Of a stretch of DNA of 30,907 bases, positions 1-8,900 are shown piece after piece. Under the pieces are notes generated by a model, which was not told where the DNA came from, did no database searches, and saw nothing but the letters and a program-made list of their open reading frames with translations. Source of the stretch: DASPKM01 sp036402175 (GTDB lineage: Bacteria; Bacteroidota; Bacteroidia; Chitinophagales; Chitinophagaceae); assembly GCA_036402175.1 (NCBI GenBank), contig DASWTK010000066.1, positions 1 through 30,907 on the forward strand, given 5' to 3'. Numbering within the stretch: the first letter of the stretch is position 1; each line of letters begins with the position of its first letter. The position numbers were made by a program, and so were the translations under genes.

Positions 1-117
1 GGGTGGCAAACACAATCGATCGGCAGGTTGAAGTTGAAAAAAGGACGACACGTGATCCGTTTGCGGGCAAATAAGGGCGGCTTCACGCTGAAACAGCTTG
101 TGCTAAGCCGGCAGTGA
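1..117 (+). CDS. C-terminal fragment, carbohydrate-binding-like module
   Basis: An open frame enters from the left edge in frame 1 and stops with TGA at 115-117, so only the last 38 residues are visible. The segment reads as two beta strands around KKGRHVIRLRANKGGFTLKQ. That pattern (a Lys-Gly turn, then an 'IRLRA' strand, then 'GGF.L..L') is typical of the last strands of CBM6-like and other jelly-roll modules at the end of Bacteroidota glycosidases and sugar-binding proteins. The catalytic or main part lies outside the window, so the enzyme class cannot be stated. The next gene starts 33 bp downstream on the same strand and could be co-transcribed. Confidence 0.55.
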   Translation, partial: GWQTQSIGRLKLKKGRHVIRLRANKGGFTLKQLVLSRQ

Positions 118-150
118 TTAACTTGCAGGATGTCTTATTAAATTGCCCGT

Positions 151-1194
151 ATGAAAAAATCATTCTGCATTATAATATTATTGACTGCATCAATGATGCA
201 CGTATTTGCGCAGTCACTTCCGCGGAGTACGCCTGAAGCTGAAAAGTTCAGGTCCGGCGCAGTATCGGATTACCTCAACGCAGTAAAGGAAAACAAACAG
301 GATATTCATAGCCTGATGATCCTTCGTCATGGAAAAGTGATAGCCGAGCATTGGTTCAGCGATAATGCGGCCGACAAACCACACGTTTTGTATTCCGTAA
401 GTAAAACTTTCACCGCAACAGCAATTGGATTTCTGGTGTCGGAAAAACGTTTGAAGGTTACAGATAAGGTCATTTCATTCTTTCCGGATCAACTACCCGA
501 CACCGTTAGCCAGCATCTTAGTGAGCTGCAGGTAAAACACCTGTTGACCATGTCAGTCGGCCATGATGTAAATCTTGTGAACGGAGAACGGCGGAATCAA
601 ACGAAAGACTGGGTCAGGCTCTTCCTGTCGAACCCCATATTTGAAAAGCCCGGAACTCAATTCGCATACAATAGCCTTGCAACTTATATGTTATCTGCAA
701 TCGTTCAGAAGGTCACCGGGCAGAAGCTGATCGATTATCTTACTCCACGACTGTTCCAGCCACTCGGTATCACCGGCGCCCGCTGGGAAGAATGTCCGCA
801 GGGAATAAATGTTGGTGGTTGGGGTCTGTTTGTAAAAACAGAAGATATGGCTAAACTGGGTCAGTTCATCCTGCAAAAAGGTAAATGGAACGGCAAACAA
901 ATATTGCCACGATCCTGGTTTACCGCGGCCACCAGCAAACAGATCGCATCCTTACCTGCCGGTGTGAAGAAAGAAGATGTAAAAGTGAAGCCTGAAGATA
1001 GCGACTGGCTGCAGGGATATGGCTACCAGATGTGGATGTCGCGCAACGACTCGTACAGAGCAGATGGTCACCGTGGCCAGTTTATCATCATCCTTCCTAA
1101 ACAGGATGCTGTAATTGTTACCACAGCCGATGTCGGCGATATGCAAGCTGAGTTCAATCTTATCTGGAAATATTTATACCCCGCTTTTCTCTAA
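151..1194 (+). CDS. Secreted serine hydrolase of the beta-lactamase / class C family
   Basis: 347 residues. The N-terminus (MKK, then a hydrophobic stretch to VFAQ at 18-21) is a Sec signal peptide, so the protein acts in the periplasm or outside. The fold's three active-site motifs are present: SVSK at 82-85 (nucleophile Ser82, base Lys85), YNS at 173-175, and HRG at 307-309 in the place of the KTG box. This is the layout of class C beta-lactamases, DD-peptidases and related esterases (Pfam Beta-lactamase). Substrate cannot be deduced; Bacteroidota carry many such paralogues, and most are peptidase- or esterase-like rather than antibiotic-resistance enzymes. The ATG at 151 is preferred because the signal peptide follows directly. 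It converges on the regulator gene 24 bp away, with no obvious terminator between them. Confidence 0.85.
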   Translation: MKKSFCIIILLTASMMHVFAQSLPRSTPEAEKFRSGAVSDYLNAVKENKQDIHSLMILRHGKVIAEHWFSDNAADKPHVLYSVSKTFTATAIGFLVSEKRLKVTDKVISFFPDQLPDTVSQHLSELQVKHLLTMSVGHDVNLVNGERRNQTKDWVRLFLSNPIFEKPGTQFAYNSLATYMLSAIVQKVTGQKLIDYLTPRLFQPLGITGARWEECPQGINVGGWGLFVKTEDMAKLGQFILQKGKWNGKQILPRSWFTAATSKQIASLPAGVKKEDVKVKPEDSDWLQGYGYQMWMSRNDSYRADGHRGQFIIILPKQDAVIVTTADVGDMQAEFNLIWKYLYPAFL

Positions 1195-1218
1195 GAAAAG
1201 AATCATTACTTATCAGCA

Positions 1219-4188
1219 TCAGTGCCCGTTTTTACTCGTGCGCAGCTCGGAGTGAAAATTGAGCAGGAAGTTGAACAGGTTCACGCTTGGATCAATCCCG
1301 AGTTTTTTTCTCAGCCGATGCCTTCCCAGCTCTACGCTCTTGATGGTAATATTCATGATCTGCGCGATCTCTTTGCTGGAGAGGCTTAAGCGCAGGTATG
1401 CGCAAAGCTTCAGCTCACTTAAGGTCAGGTTTGGATAAGCTTCTTTGATGGACACCAGGAAGTCGCTATGCACTTTATCAAAATGCACAGCAAACTGCTC
1501 CCAGTTCTTTTTCATCTTGTCTTCACCCAGCATTTTCAGGATCTTCTTATAATCATCCGAGTCCTTATCAAGTTCGCTCACGCGCTTCATTCTTTCAAAT
1601 TCCTCTTTCACCTTTACCAGCATTTCACCTTTCTGGATAAGGTTCAGCGTTGTGGAAGCCAGTTGTGTATTCTTTAATTCTATTTCAGATTCCAGCTTTT
1701 CATTTCTCAACCGGATGATCTCCTTTTCGCTTCTTTCAATTTCCAGCTGATGCAGGTACATCAGCTGCTTTTGTTCTTCGTCGAATTTTTCCTTCTGCAG
1801 CTTGTTAACGTATTCAAGCTTTTTTCGTTCTTCTTCATGCTGCTGTTGTTGCGCTATGAATTTTTTCTGCTGAAGAAGGTGCACGGCATAAATAATCGCG
1901 CCGCCGATCAAAGCATAGAGCAAATACGCCCAGACGGTCCGGTACCATGGAGGCAAAATGGTAAAGCTGTAACTGGTTACCGGCGACTCCTCACGTTCAT
2001 GCGTTCTTGCTTTAACCATAAAGGTGTAAGTTCCCGGCGAGAGATACGCGTAGTCTTTTTCTGTTTTCCTGGACCAGGGCAGCCAGGTTTTATCCAATCC
2101 TTCCAGCATGTAAGAATATTCTATGCTGGATTGTTTTCCATATAGCGGTGAGGAGTATTCGAAATGAATGGTATTCCAGCTATACCTGATCTCCGGTTCT
2201 TCGCTGTTAACAAGATTGTCTTTCCCATTACTGCTGACATGACCTCCGAAAATGGTGCTGTCGCGTTTATTGCTGATCCTTACACCGGATAGCAGCATGG
2301 GAATTTTCTCCCTGATGCCCCTGTATTGTTCGTAATTGATATGATAGAATCCTTCCTCTCCCGCTACAAATATATTATTGGCGTCATACGCGTAAATGTA
2401 TTCGAATCCGCCCGACATGACCTTGTTGTTTAATTCCGTTATGTGAATTATTTCGGGTTTACCTTTCGAAAAGTCAACAACTCCCAGTCGTTTGTTTTCG
2501 GCGAACCAGATCCTGCCTTCAGTATCTTCTTTCAGGTATTCGATACTCATATTGCCGAAGATATTCCTCAGCAGGGTGCTGGGAACAAAATCATCGGTCT
2601 TCTCATCGTATTCAAAAAGGCCATTTGGTCCGGCGAAAATCACCCTGCTTTTTACCTTGAAGATGTGATTTCTGTTTCCTGACAATATCTTTTTCCGGTC
2701 GGGATAAATAGTGTAGGATGGATTAACTCCATTGTTCAATTTGACCTTGTACAATCCTTTGTATGGATGCGCAACCCAAGCGATGTCGTGCTCGATGGCA
2801 ATAAATCGCACCGATTCGAAGTGAGTGTGAATATTGGGATTTTTGAATGTGCCGTTTTCGTAATTATAAAAATTTACGCCGTTATAGGTTCCTGCAAGCA
2901 TAACCGGCGATGGTGAGATATTGCTAAGCGGCAAAAAGGTCCAGAAGCCTGAACTTCCATCAATCACCTGAGGGCCATTTTCCCTGATGATAAAAAATCC
3001 ATCATTATGCCCCATTACAAGCAGTCCATTAACTTCTTCAAGCGTCCACACCTGGCCTTTGGTATTTGGAACGGCTTCAAAACTGCTTTTCACATAGCTC
3101 AGGTCTTTTTGACTGGTGACCGCTGCCCGGTATAACCCGTTTGAAGTTCCTATGTACAGGTAATTGTTGTAAATGATGGCCGCCCTGCCCGCGCTTTGCT
3201 CTGCGTAATCAGGATATATATGCTTGATGGCATTATTATAAGCGATGAAGTCAATTCCGTTAACAAGGCCAAGCCAGAGATTTTTGTCGCGGTCCACAAA
3301 AACGCAAAGGATATCATTGTTCTGCAGTCCGTCCTGTTTGGCAATGCGCTGTATAAGCTGCCCTTTTTTATTAATGATAAATGACCCTGCCAGGCTGGTC
3401 ACAATCGCAATGCGATCATTATCTATAATTGAAGCACCGTATGGATTTTTGGCGCAGATGTCCAGCATATCCGGTGGCTCGAATTTCAAAAGCCGGTTGT
3501 CATGCAGAATGTATGCACCGTGTTTTTTTGTCATCAGCAATGAACTGTCCTTGTTCAATGGAAGCAAAGCAACCACCTGCGCTTTTTCCGCAAGGGTATC
3601 TCCCTGAATGAACGGGACCCATTGATTGTTCTGATAAACCAGCAGTCCTTTTCCAAAAGCTTTGCTGATGAGCCGGCCGTTGCTGGAGCCGAGAAAGCTC
3701 CATGAAATATCCTTGTAAACGGTGACCTTGTTATTTCTGAATTCAAATATGCGTTTGAATGACCTGAAAAAAACTGCCTCTCCGTAAACTACCACATTCC
3801 ATACTTCGGTGAAGTCCTTTTCAGAATCAGGAATCAGGTTATTGAGCGAAGTATACTGAAGAATACCGTTGGTGCCGGCCTGGAAATAGCCGATCTCTCC
3901 CAGCGAGCCTACGTAGACCCTGCCATCAGGCGCAAGCGCGAGTGAACGGATGGTTCCGGAAGTTGGTGTTGCGTAGCGTTTCCAGAAACTGCCGTCAAAA
4001 GTTAAAAGACCTTCATCGTTGGCTACGTAAATAATGCCCTTTTTATCCTGCGTGATGTTCCAGTTAGCCGGCCCCGCGTTGTAGGTTAGTTTGGAATAAT
4101 TAACGATGTCGGGCATGGCAAGCGTATTCTGCGCCCCAGCCTCCGCAAATGCAATCAGTAATATCAGCAATACGCTACTCCGGATCAT
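1219..4188 (-). CDS. Membrane-anchored beta-propeller/Y_Y_Y sensor with LuxR-type HTH
   Basis: 989 residues. A signal peptide (about 1-19) is followed by a long repeat region (about 25-670) of Reg_prop/two-component-regulator propeller type. A Y_Y_Y domain follows (about 680-747, with 'YMLEGLDKTW' and 'LSPGTYTFMVKA'), then one transmembrane helix just after Trp748 (about 753-775). Next comes a Glu/Lys-rich coiled coil (about 776-880) and a C-terminal LuxR/GerE-like helix-turn-helix (about 920-980, 'LSSKEIAQIMNITIKSVE'). No histidine-kinase H-box, N-box or receiver domain is visible. The likely picture is a one-component regulator: a periplasmic ligand changes dimer geometry and the cytoplasmic HTH acts on DNA while membrane-bound. 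It lies 39 bp downstream of two YceI genes on the same strand and is probably the last gene of that operon. The signal it senses is unknown. Confidence 0.85.
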   Translation of the reverse strand: MIRSSVLLILLIAFAEAGAQNTLAMPDIVNYSKLTYNAGPANWNITQDKKGIIYVANDEGLLTFDGSFWKRYATPTSGTIRSLALAPDGRVYVGSLGEIGYFQAGTNGILQYTSLNNLIPDSEKDFTEVWNVVVYGEAVFFRSFKRIFEFRNNKVTVYKDISWSFLGSSNGRLISKAFGKGLLVYQNNQWVPFIQGDTLAEKAQVVALLPLNKDSSLLMTKKHGAYILHDNRLLKFEPPDMLDICAKNPYGASIIDNDRIAIVTSLAGSFIINKKGQLIQRIAKQDGLQNNDILCVFVDRDKNLWLGLVNGIDFIAYNNAIKHIYPDYAEQSAGRAAIIYNNYLYIGTSNGLYRAAVTSQKDLSYVKSSFEAVPNTKGQVWTLEEVNGLLVMGHNDGFFIIRENGPQVIDGSSGFWTFLPLSNISPSPVMLAGTYNGVNFYNYENGTFKNPNIHTHFESVRFIAIEHDIAWVAHPYKGLYKVKLNNGVNPSYTIYPDRKKILSGNRNHIFKVKSRVIFAGPNGLFEYDEKTDDFVPSTLLRNIFGNMSIEYLKEDTEGRIWFAENKRLGVVDFSKGKPEIIHITELNNKVMSGGFEYIYAYDANNIFVAGEEGFYHINYEQYRGIREKIPMLLSGVRISNKRDSTIFGGHVSSNGKDNLVNSEEPEIRYSWNTIHFEYSSPLYGKQSSIEYSYMLEGLDKTWLPWSRKTEKDYAYLSPGTYTFMVKARTHEREESPVTSYSFTILPPWYRTVWAYLLYALIGGAIIYAVHLLQQKKFIAQQQQHEEERKKLEYVNKLQKEKFDEEQKQLMYLHQLEIERSEKEIIRLRNEKLESEIELKNTQLASTTLNLIQKGEMLVKVKEEFERMKRVSELDKDSDDYKKILKMLGEDKMKKNWEQFAVHFDKVHSDFLVSIKEAYPNLTLSELKLCAYLRLSLSSKEIAQIMNITIKSVELGRHRLRKKLGIDPSVNLFNFLLNFHSELRTSKNGH

Positions 4189-4227
4189 AGTGGTTACGGA
4201 AATGAAGTTAACGAAATGCCCCGAGAT

Positions 4228-4779
4228 TCAACGTGGGTTGATGGGGTATTGACACCTCGCAATTACTTCAATTTCCATCCTGTCGCCGATGATTATTCCA
4301 CCCAGACCTGTGTCGATTTTATAATCTTCAATGTCGATAATGAACCTGGACCGGAGATGAATAAAATTCCTTTCAATTTGCAAGGTGCCAGGCACAACCA
4401 ACTTTTTAGCAACGTTATGAATGGTCATTTCGCCTTCTGCCTGTACCTTGTGAACACCCGGTTTTGTAAGATCAATTTTTTGAAGCCCGGCTATCTTTCC
4501 AACAAAGGAAGCGCCTGGATATTTATGACTCTCCAGGTATTCCCTGTTAAAATGTTCTTCCATTTCTCCCATCTCAAATCTGAAATCCCTGATTTGCAGT
4601 CTAATGGTAAAATCTCCTGCTTCAGTAATGCTAACATTCACCAGGCTGTTGACCGCTTTTACGTCCGAATTTCTGGAAGAGACAAATTTTATAACACCGC
4701 TGCTGGTACCATAAGTCTTCTGGTCGCCTGAATAATTAAGGCAGGTGAAAAAACTTAGCAATACGAAAAATGAATGCAT
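4228..4779 (-). CDS. YceI-like domain protein
   Basis: 183 residues with a short hydrophobic N-terminus (MHSFFVLLSFFTCLNYSG), probably a Sec signal. The body matches the YceI lipocalin-like barrel: 'IKFVSSRNSD' at the start of the domain, 'HFNREYLESHKYPGASFVGK' in the middle, 'EGEMTIHNVAKKL' and a closing strand near 'GDRMEIEVIA'. YceI proteins bind long polyisoprenoids or amphiphilic lipids in the periplasm; the ligand here is not known. It starts 16 bp after the upstream YceI-TPR gene and precedes the sensor gene by 39 bp, so the three are likely one transcript. The opposite strand has a long open frame (4216-4731) that I read as a shadow of this gene. Confidence 0.85.
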   Translation of the reverse strand: MHSFFVLLSFFTCLNYSGDQKTYGTSSGVIKFVSSRNSDVKAVNSLVNVSITEAGDFTIRLQIRDFRFEMGEMEEHFNREYLESHKYPGASFVGKIAGLQKIDLTKPGVHKVQAEGEMTIHNVAKKLVVPGTLQIERNFIHLRSRFIIDIEDYKIDTGLGGIIIGDRMEIEVIARCQYPINPR

Positions 4780-4795
4780 AACATGAGTTAAAAAC

Positions 4796-5785
4796 TTACA
4801 ACCTCTTTTTGTATTCCAGCGCGTTTGGATGATGCGGGTCGAGGAGAAGTAATTTATTCATCCATTTTTTCGCCTCATCAATATTTTTAGACTCGTAATA
4901 AGCCTGCATGATGGCGTCATGTGTGATCGGGCTGTCGGGAAACTGTTCAAGACCCTTCAAAAGAATTGGGATTGCCTTTTGCAATTCTTTACTGCTGATG
5001 AAATATGCTCCTACATACCAGGCACTGAAATCCTGGCTGGGATTAGCCGCCGGATGACGGTAAAAGCTGTCGAGCTTTTGTGGGATCGCAGCCGGAGTAG
5101 CGTCTTTCATTACATTATATAATAGTGCATTTCTTGATCCCGGGTTGGTAATGCGGGCCAATGAATTCTTTTCATTGGTTTGCTTTCCCAGCAAATTGAA
5201 TTCTATCATAACCGAGTCAGAAATTGCCACCATGCTATTCAGCGAAGTTTCGTAGCGCGAGGTAGCCATGGTTACATTGAATTCTTTCCGACTGATCATT
5301 GTCCTGCCCGACACAATGATAAATGGATCGTTCTGATAATCGAGCGCAGGAGGATCGATCTTGTCCACGTCAAGTGTAATGACTTTGGTTATTCCCTTTA
5401 GCGTGAAATTTCCTTTTATCTTTCCCGGTTTATCCTGTTTCGATACAGGCAGGCTTTCGAAAAAAGCGAATGCATGAGCGGCCGTATCAAACCAGTCTTT
5501 CATGAGCGTGGCGTCGCGCAACTGGTTACCGGTGCTGAGTGTTTTAATGTTGATCTTTAAGCTGGCTGATAAATCCGAGGGCTTCTGAGGATTGTAGTAG
5601 ATCGTACCGGTAATATTGTCGAAAGTGCCGGACACCTTTCCATTTTTCATCCATTTTATTGAAAAGTCCAGCTCTGAATGTGACCGGTCTAAATAATAAA
5701 AATTCGATGGCTGCGCAAGTTGTGATCTGACCGGGTAATTGACGCAAAATAGCAGAAAACAGATCAGGTATTTCATCTGGCTCAT
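4796..5785 (-). CDS. YceI-like domain fused to a C-terminal TPR region
   Basis: 329 residues. A signal peptide ends near SQ (about 21-22). Residues about 28-200 form a YceI domain ('LDRSHSELDFSIKWMKNGKV', 'MKDWFDTAAHAFAFFES', 'GNFTLKGITKVITLDV', 'SRKEFNVTM'). Residues about 245-329 look like two tetratricopeptide repeats ('WYVGAYFISSKELQKAIPIL', then 'HDAIMQAYYESKNIDEAKKW' and 'LLLDPHHPNALEYKK'). YceI binds polyisoprenoid-like lipids; TPRs mediate protein contacts. A YceI-TPR fusion is not the standard single-domain form, so it may bring a partner to the lipid-binding barrel (inference). It is the first gene of a probable three-gene operon with a second YceI and a membrane-bound HTH regulator. 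The start is the ATG before the signal peptide. Confidence 0.85.
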   Translation of the reverse strand: MSQMKYLICFLLFCVNYPVRSQLAQPSNFYYLDRSHSELDFSIKWMKNGKVSGTFDNITGTIYYNPQKPSDLSASLKINIKTLSTGNQLRDATLMKDWFDTAAHAFAFFESLPVSKQDKPGKIKGNFTLKGITKVITLDVDKIDPPALDYQNDPFIIVSGRTMISRKEFNVTMATSRYETSLNSMVAISDSVMIEFNLLGKQTNEKNSLARITNPGSRNALLYNVMKDATPAAIPQKLDSFYRHPAANPSQDFSAWYVGAYFISSKELQKAIPILLKGLEQFPDSPITHDAIMQAYYESKNIDEAKKWMNKLLLLDPHHPNALEYKKRL

Positions 5786-5818
5786 TTAAATGTTATACAT
5801 AAGATCAAATTAAAAAAA

Positions 5819-5849
5819 CAAGCTATTGTCAGACTGGAATTTCGACAAA
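5819..5849 (-). promoter_or_regulatory. Candidate promoter of the YceI/regulator operon
   Basis: Read on the minus strand there is TTTG (5849-5846), a 20-nt spacer, and TAGCTTG (5825-5819). This is close to the Bacteroidota housekeeping promoter (TTTG, 19-21 nt, TAnnTTTG), with one base missing in the downstream box. It would start transcription about 25-30 nt upstream of the ATG at 5785. Sequence match only; not a proven start site. Confidence 0.35.
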
Positions 5850-5894
5850 CCACAATAACACAACCGTAAACAACCAATTCACAGCCATAAAAAA

Positions 5895-5931
5895 GCGTAG
5901 ATACTCCTGTCCTAAAAAGGTATTAATACGC
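5895..5931. promoter_or_regulatory. Interrupted inverted repeat with inner palindrome
   Basis: In the divergent region between the YceI operon and the tyrosinase gene, GCGTA (5895-5899) and ATAC (5901-5904) pair with GTAT (5920-5923) and TACGC (5927-5931), giving nine base pairs with a small internal loop. The right half also contains the perfect 10-bp palindrome GTATTAATAC (5920-5929). It lies 61-97 nt upstream of the tyrosinase ATG. It could be an operator or an mRNA hairpin; no function is shown. Confidence 0.3.
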
Positions 5932-5991
5932 TCATTCCGGTTATCGTTCCTGCATAAATTGCCGTTTCAGTCCACCATTAAACCTCAAGTC

Positions 5992-8900
5992 ATGAAATGC
6001 AGAAAAAACGTCAAGAAATTAAGCCCCACTGAGAAAACAAAGTTCATCAATGCTTTTCTCGCGCTTAAAAGCCAGGATAGTGTTCTTCATCCGGGATCGC
6101 AATCACGTTATGATGACTTTGTAGAAACCCATCTGCTCGCTATGTGGGATTTCGGCGCCAACGCGATGCGAGCAATTAGCTGGGGACATAGCAATTCTGT
6201 TTTTTTACCATGGCACAGGGAACTGTTATACCAGTTTGAAAAATTATTGCAGACAGTTGACGCAACAGTAACCATACCTTACTGGGATTGGACCCGTGCA
6301 CAGGCTCCTGGCGACGCGGGCTATCCGTTCACACATGATTTCATTGGAGTAGATGGCGATGATTCGGACGGCGACAGAGTGAAAAAGGAACCCGGCGCGC
6401 CTTCACCCTATCCATATGCATTTAATCCCGAAACCTGGTCGGCCGATGTGAATGTCATAGACCCCGGTGACACCCTGAATTTTTTTCAACGGCAGTTTGG
6501 CGAATTTAATATCGCCGGTACCAATAATGACGCGCCCAACCTTCCGGAAAATGATGTCACCGTTGTAGGCACGCAAACGAATTTCAGGGCAGCGATAGAT
6601 GGCACGATTGGTTATACCACCCTCAGGGCAAGAAGCGAAGACCTGCACAACCTGGTTCACCGCTGGACAGGGGGAAATATGTTGCGCATGACCTCACCCA
6701 ATGATCCGGTGTTTTTCATGCACCATGCGCAGATCGACAGGATGTGGAGCATCTGGCAGAAAAAAGTGGCACCCGGAACTTCGCTCTATGTTGAAAGTAC
6801 TAACGCGGCAGGGCATAAGCTCAACGACGCGATGATCTTTAATGAAGCTGGTGACCCGAGTCCGTTCACCATTGGAGCAACACCTGCCCAAATGATCAAT
6901 GGACACACCATGCATGGTGACGGCGTGTGGTACGACTCTGACATACCAGATATAGATTCACCGGCGCCATCTCTTGATTTTATCGGCATCCCGGAAGGAC
7001 TCACCAGTTACAAAGCGGTTAAGTTTAAGATCAAAGGTGGCCGGAAAGTAAAATTCAGGATCACCAGTAACCCAACAGGGCAATTTGGCGTTACGTCAAT
7101 GGGTCTTGAGTTTGAAGCTGATCCAATTGACGCGGATGATTTTTATTATGGATTTGTATGGGTGCAGCTTGTGGCAATAGCCGGACCAATTGCCAACAGC
7201 AGTGTTGGCATACATGCATACATCACGGATGAAGAAGGTTATTATGCCGCAACCGAAGGCGGTGAATTTGCACTGGGCGATTACACGATCACACTAACTG
7301 CAACTACAGTAGCCCGTGAGGACAATGCCATTGCCCTTGTGCTCGACAGAAGCGGAAGCATGATGGCCCCGGCCGGAGGCACCAGCACCAGAAGCGGCCT
7401 GCTTGGTGATGCTATTGAAGTTTTCCGCACATTGATGCTGCCTGGAGACGAAGTATCGGTAACTACATTCGACGATGTTGTTGACACGCCGATACCCATG
7501 CAGGTTGTAAACGGAGCGCCCGCTTTCTCAACCGTTGACATCACACCCCGTAACACAACATGGATCGGTGGCGGCATTCAGCAAGGTGTGCTTCAACTGG
7601 CAGCCGCTACCCATTCCAATAAATCGATGATCGTATTAACCGACGGAAATGAAAATGTTCACCCTTATATCGGTGAACTTCCTGCAGGCACTATCACCAA
7701 CCGTACATATGCAATCGGATTCGGACTGCCGGGAGAAGTGAGTGATGCGGCGTTGAACCAGATAACTTCCAATACCAATGGCGACCTGATCATAACAGGA
7801 AACATGAGCAGCGCAGAGCAGCAATTCAACCTCACCAAGTATTTTGTTCAGGTGCTGGCTGGAGTTACCAATTCGCAGGTAATACTTGATCCAACCGGAA
7901 AACTTTATTATGGTTCAAAAGACATTGTTCCATTTAAGGTAACGGAAGCTGATGTATATGTTGACGCGATAACGCTTTGTCCGATACCGGCATACCTTGA
8001 ATTCATACTGCAAACGCCAGGTGGTAAATTGATCAGGCCAAATACGGTTGAACCGAATGTGCAATACATACAGGGACAACAGGTGCTTTGTTACAGAATG
8101 GTATTACCAGCCCTTGCTGGTGATGCGGGCGGCAGTCATGCCGGTACATGGAACGCAATCATTGCTTTGAGAGATACCAAAGCGATAGCCGCGCTGGCGA
8201 ACAGGAAATCTTTTGCCACAAACGCTGTAAGCCCCGCGGTGAATGGATTTCTTCCATACAGTTTTCTGGTTCATTGTACCAGCAACCTGCAGCTGAACGC
8301 GTGGAAAATTCAGGATTCATTCAAACCCGGAGCAGAGATCAGTTTATACGCCGTTTTGAAAGAATACGACGTTCCGGTAACAAAATCAGTAAGTGTGTGG
8401 GCCGATATCACAAGGCCGGATCAAAGTACATTTACACTCAAGCTTAGCAATGTTGATGAAATCTTCGCTGCATCTTTCACCACCAATATGACCGGTTTGT
8501 ATACCTGCCGTCTTCGCGCGGAAGGAATTTCCAGCAAAGGAATGCCTTACACAAGGGAGAAAACATTAACGGCAGGAATATATTATGGCAATTATGACGC
8601 GGTGCCAAAACCAAATCCGGGCGATTTGCTTTGCGACCTGTTACATTGCGTATTTGAAGAGCACGAAGTGTTTACCGCTAAATCCTTCCAGGCGCTGCAA
8701 GGACTGGGAATAGATCTTAAGAAGTTCATTCAATGTGTGAAAGAGGTTTGTCCGCATACGCACGAAATGATCCATGGAATGAAACATCAGCTTGATCATG
8801 TATCTCACGCAAAGCCGCAAACAGTTTCTCAGGTTAAATTCAAAAAAGCGGTTCCGGTAAAAGCCTACAAACCGAAGGCGGCAAAAAAACCGGTATCCAG

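Noticed and set aside
151..1194. Antibiotic-resistance beta-lactamase
   Set aside because: The SxxK/YxN pattern shows the fold only; the HRG third motif and context do not support a resistance enzyme.
4216..4731. 171-codon open frame on the plus strand
   Set aside because: It lies wholly antisense to the YceI gene, starts without a plausible leader and has no recognisable domain; the YceI frame has clear family motifs.
5959..5991. TTG-initiated 11-residue extension of the tyrosinase gene
   Set aside because: The ATG at 5992 begins a chain that already contains the whole domain, and the extension adds no signal peptide.
8148..8447. 99-codon frame inside the tyrosinase gene
   Set aside because: Out-of-frame shadow within a well-supported coding region.
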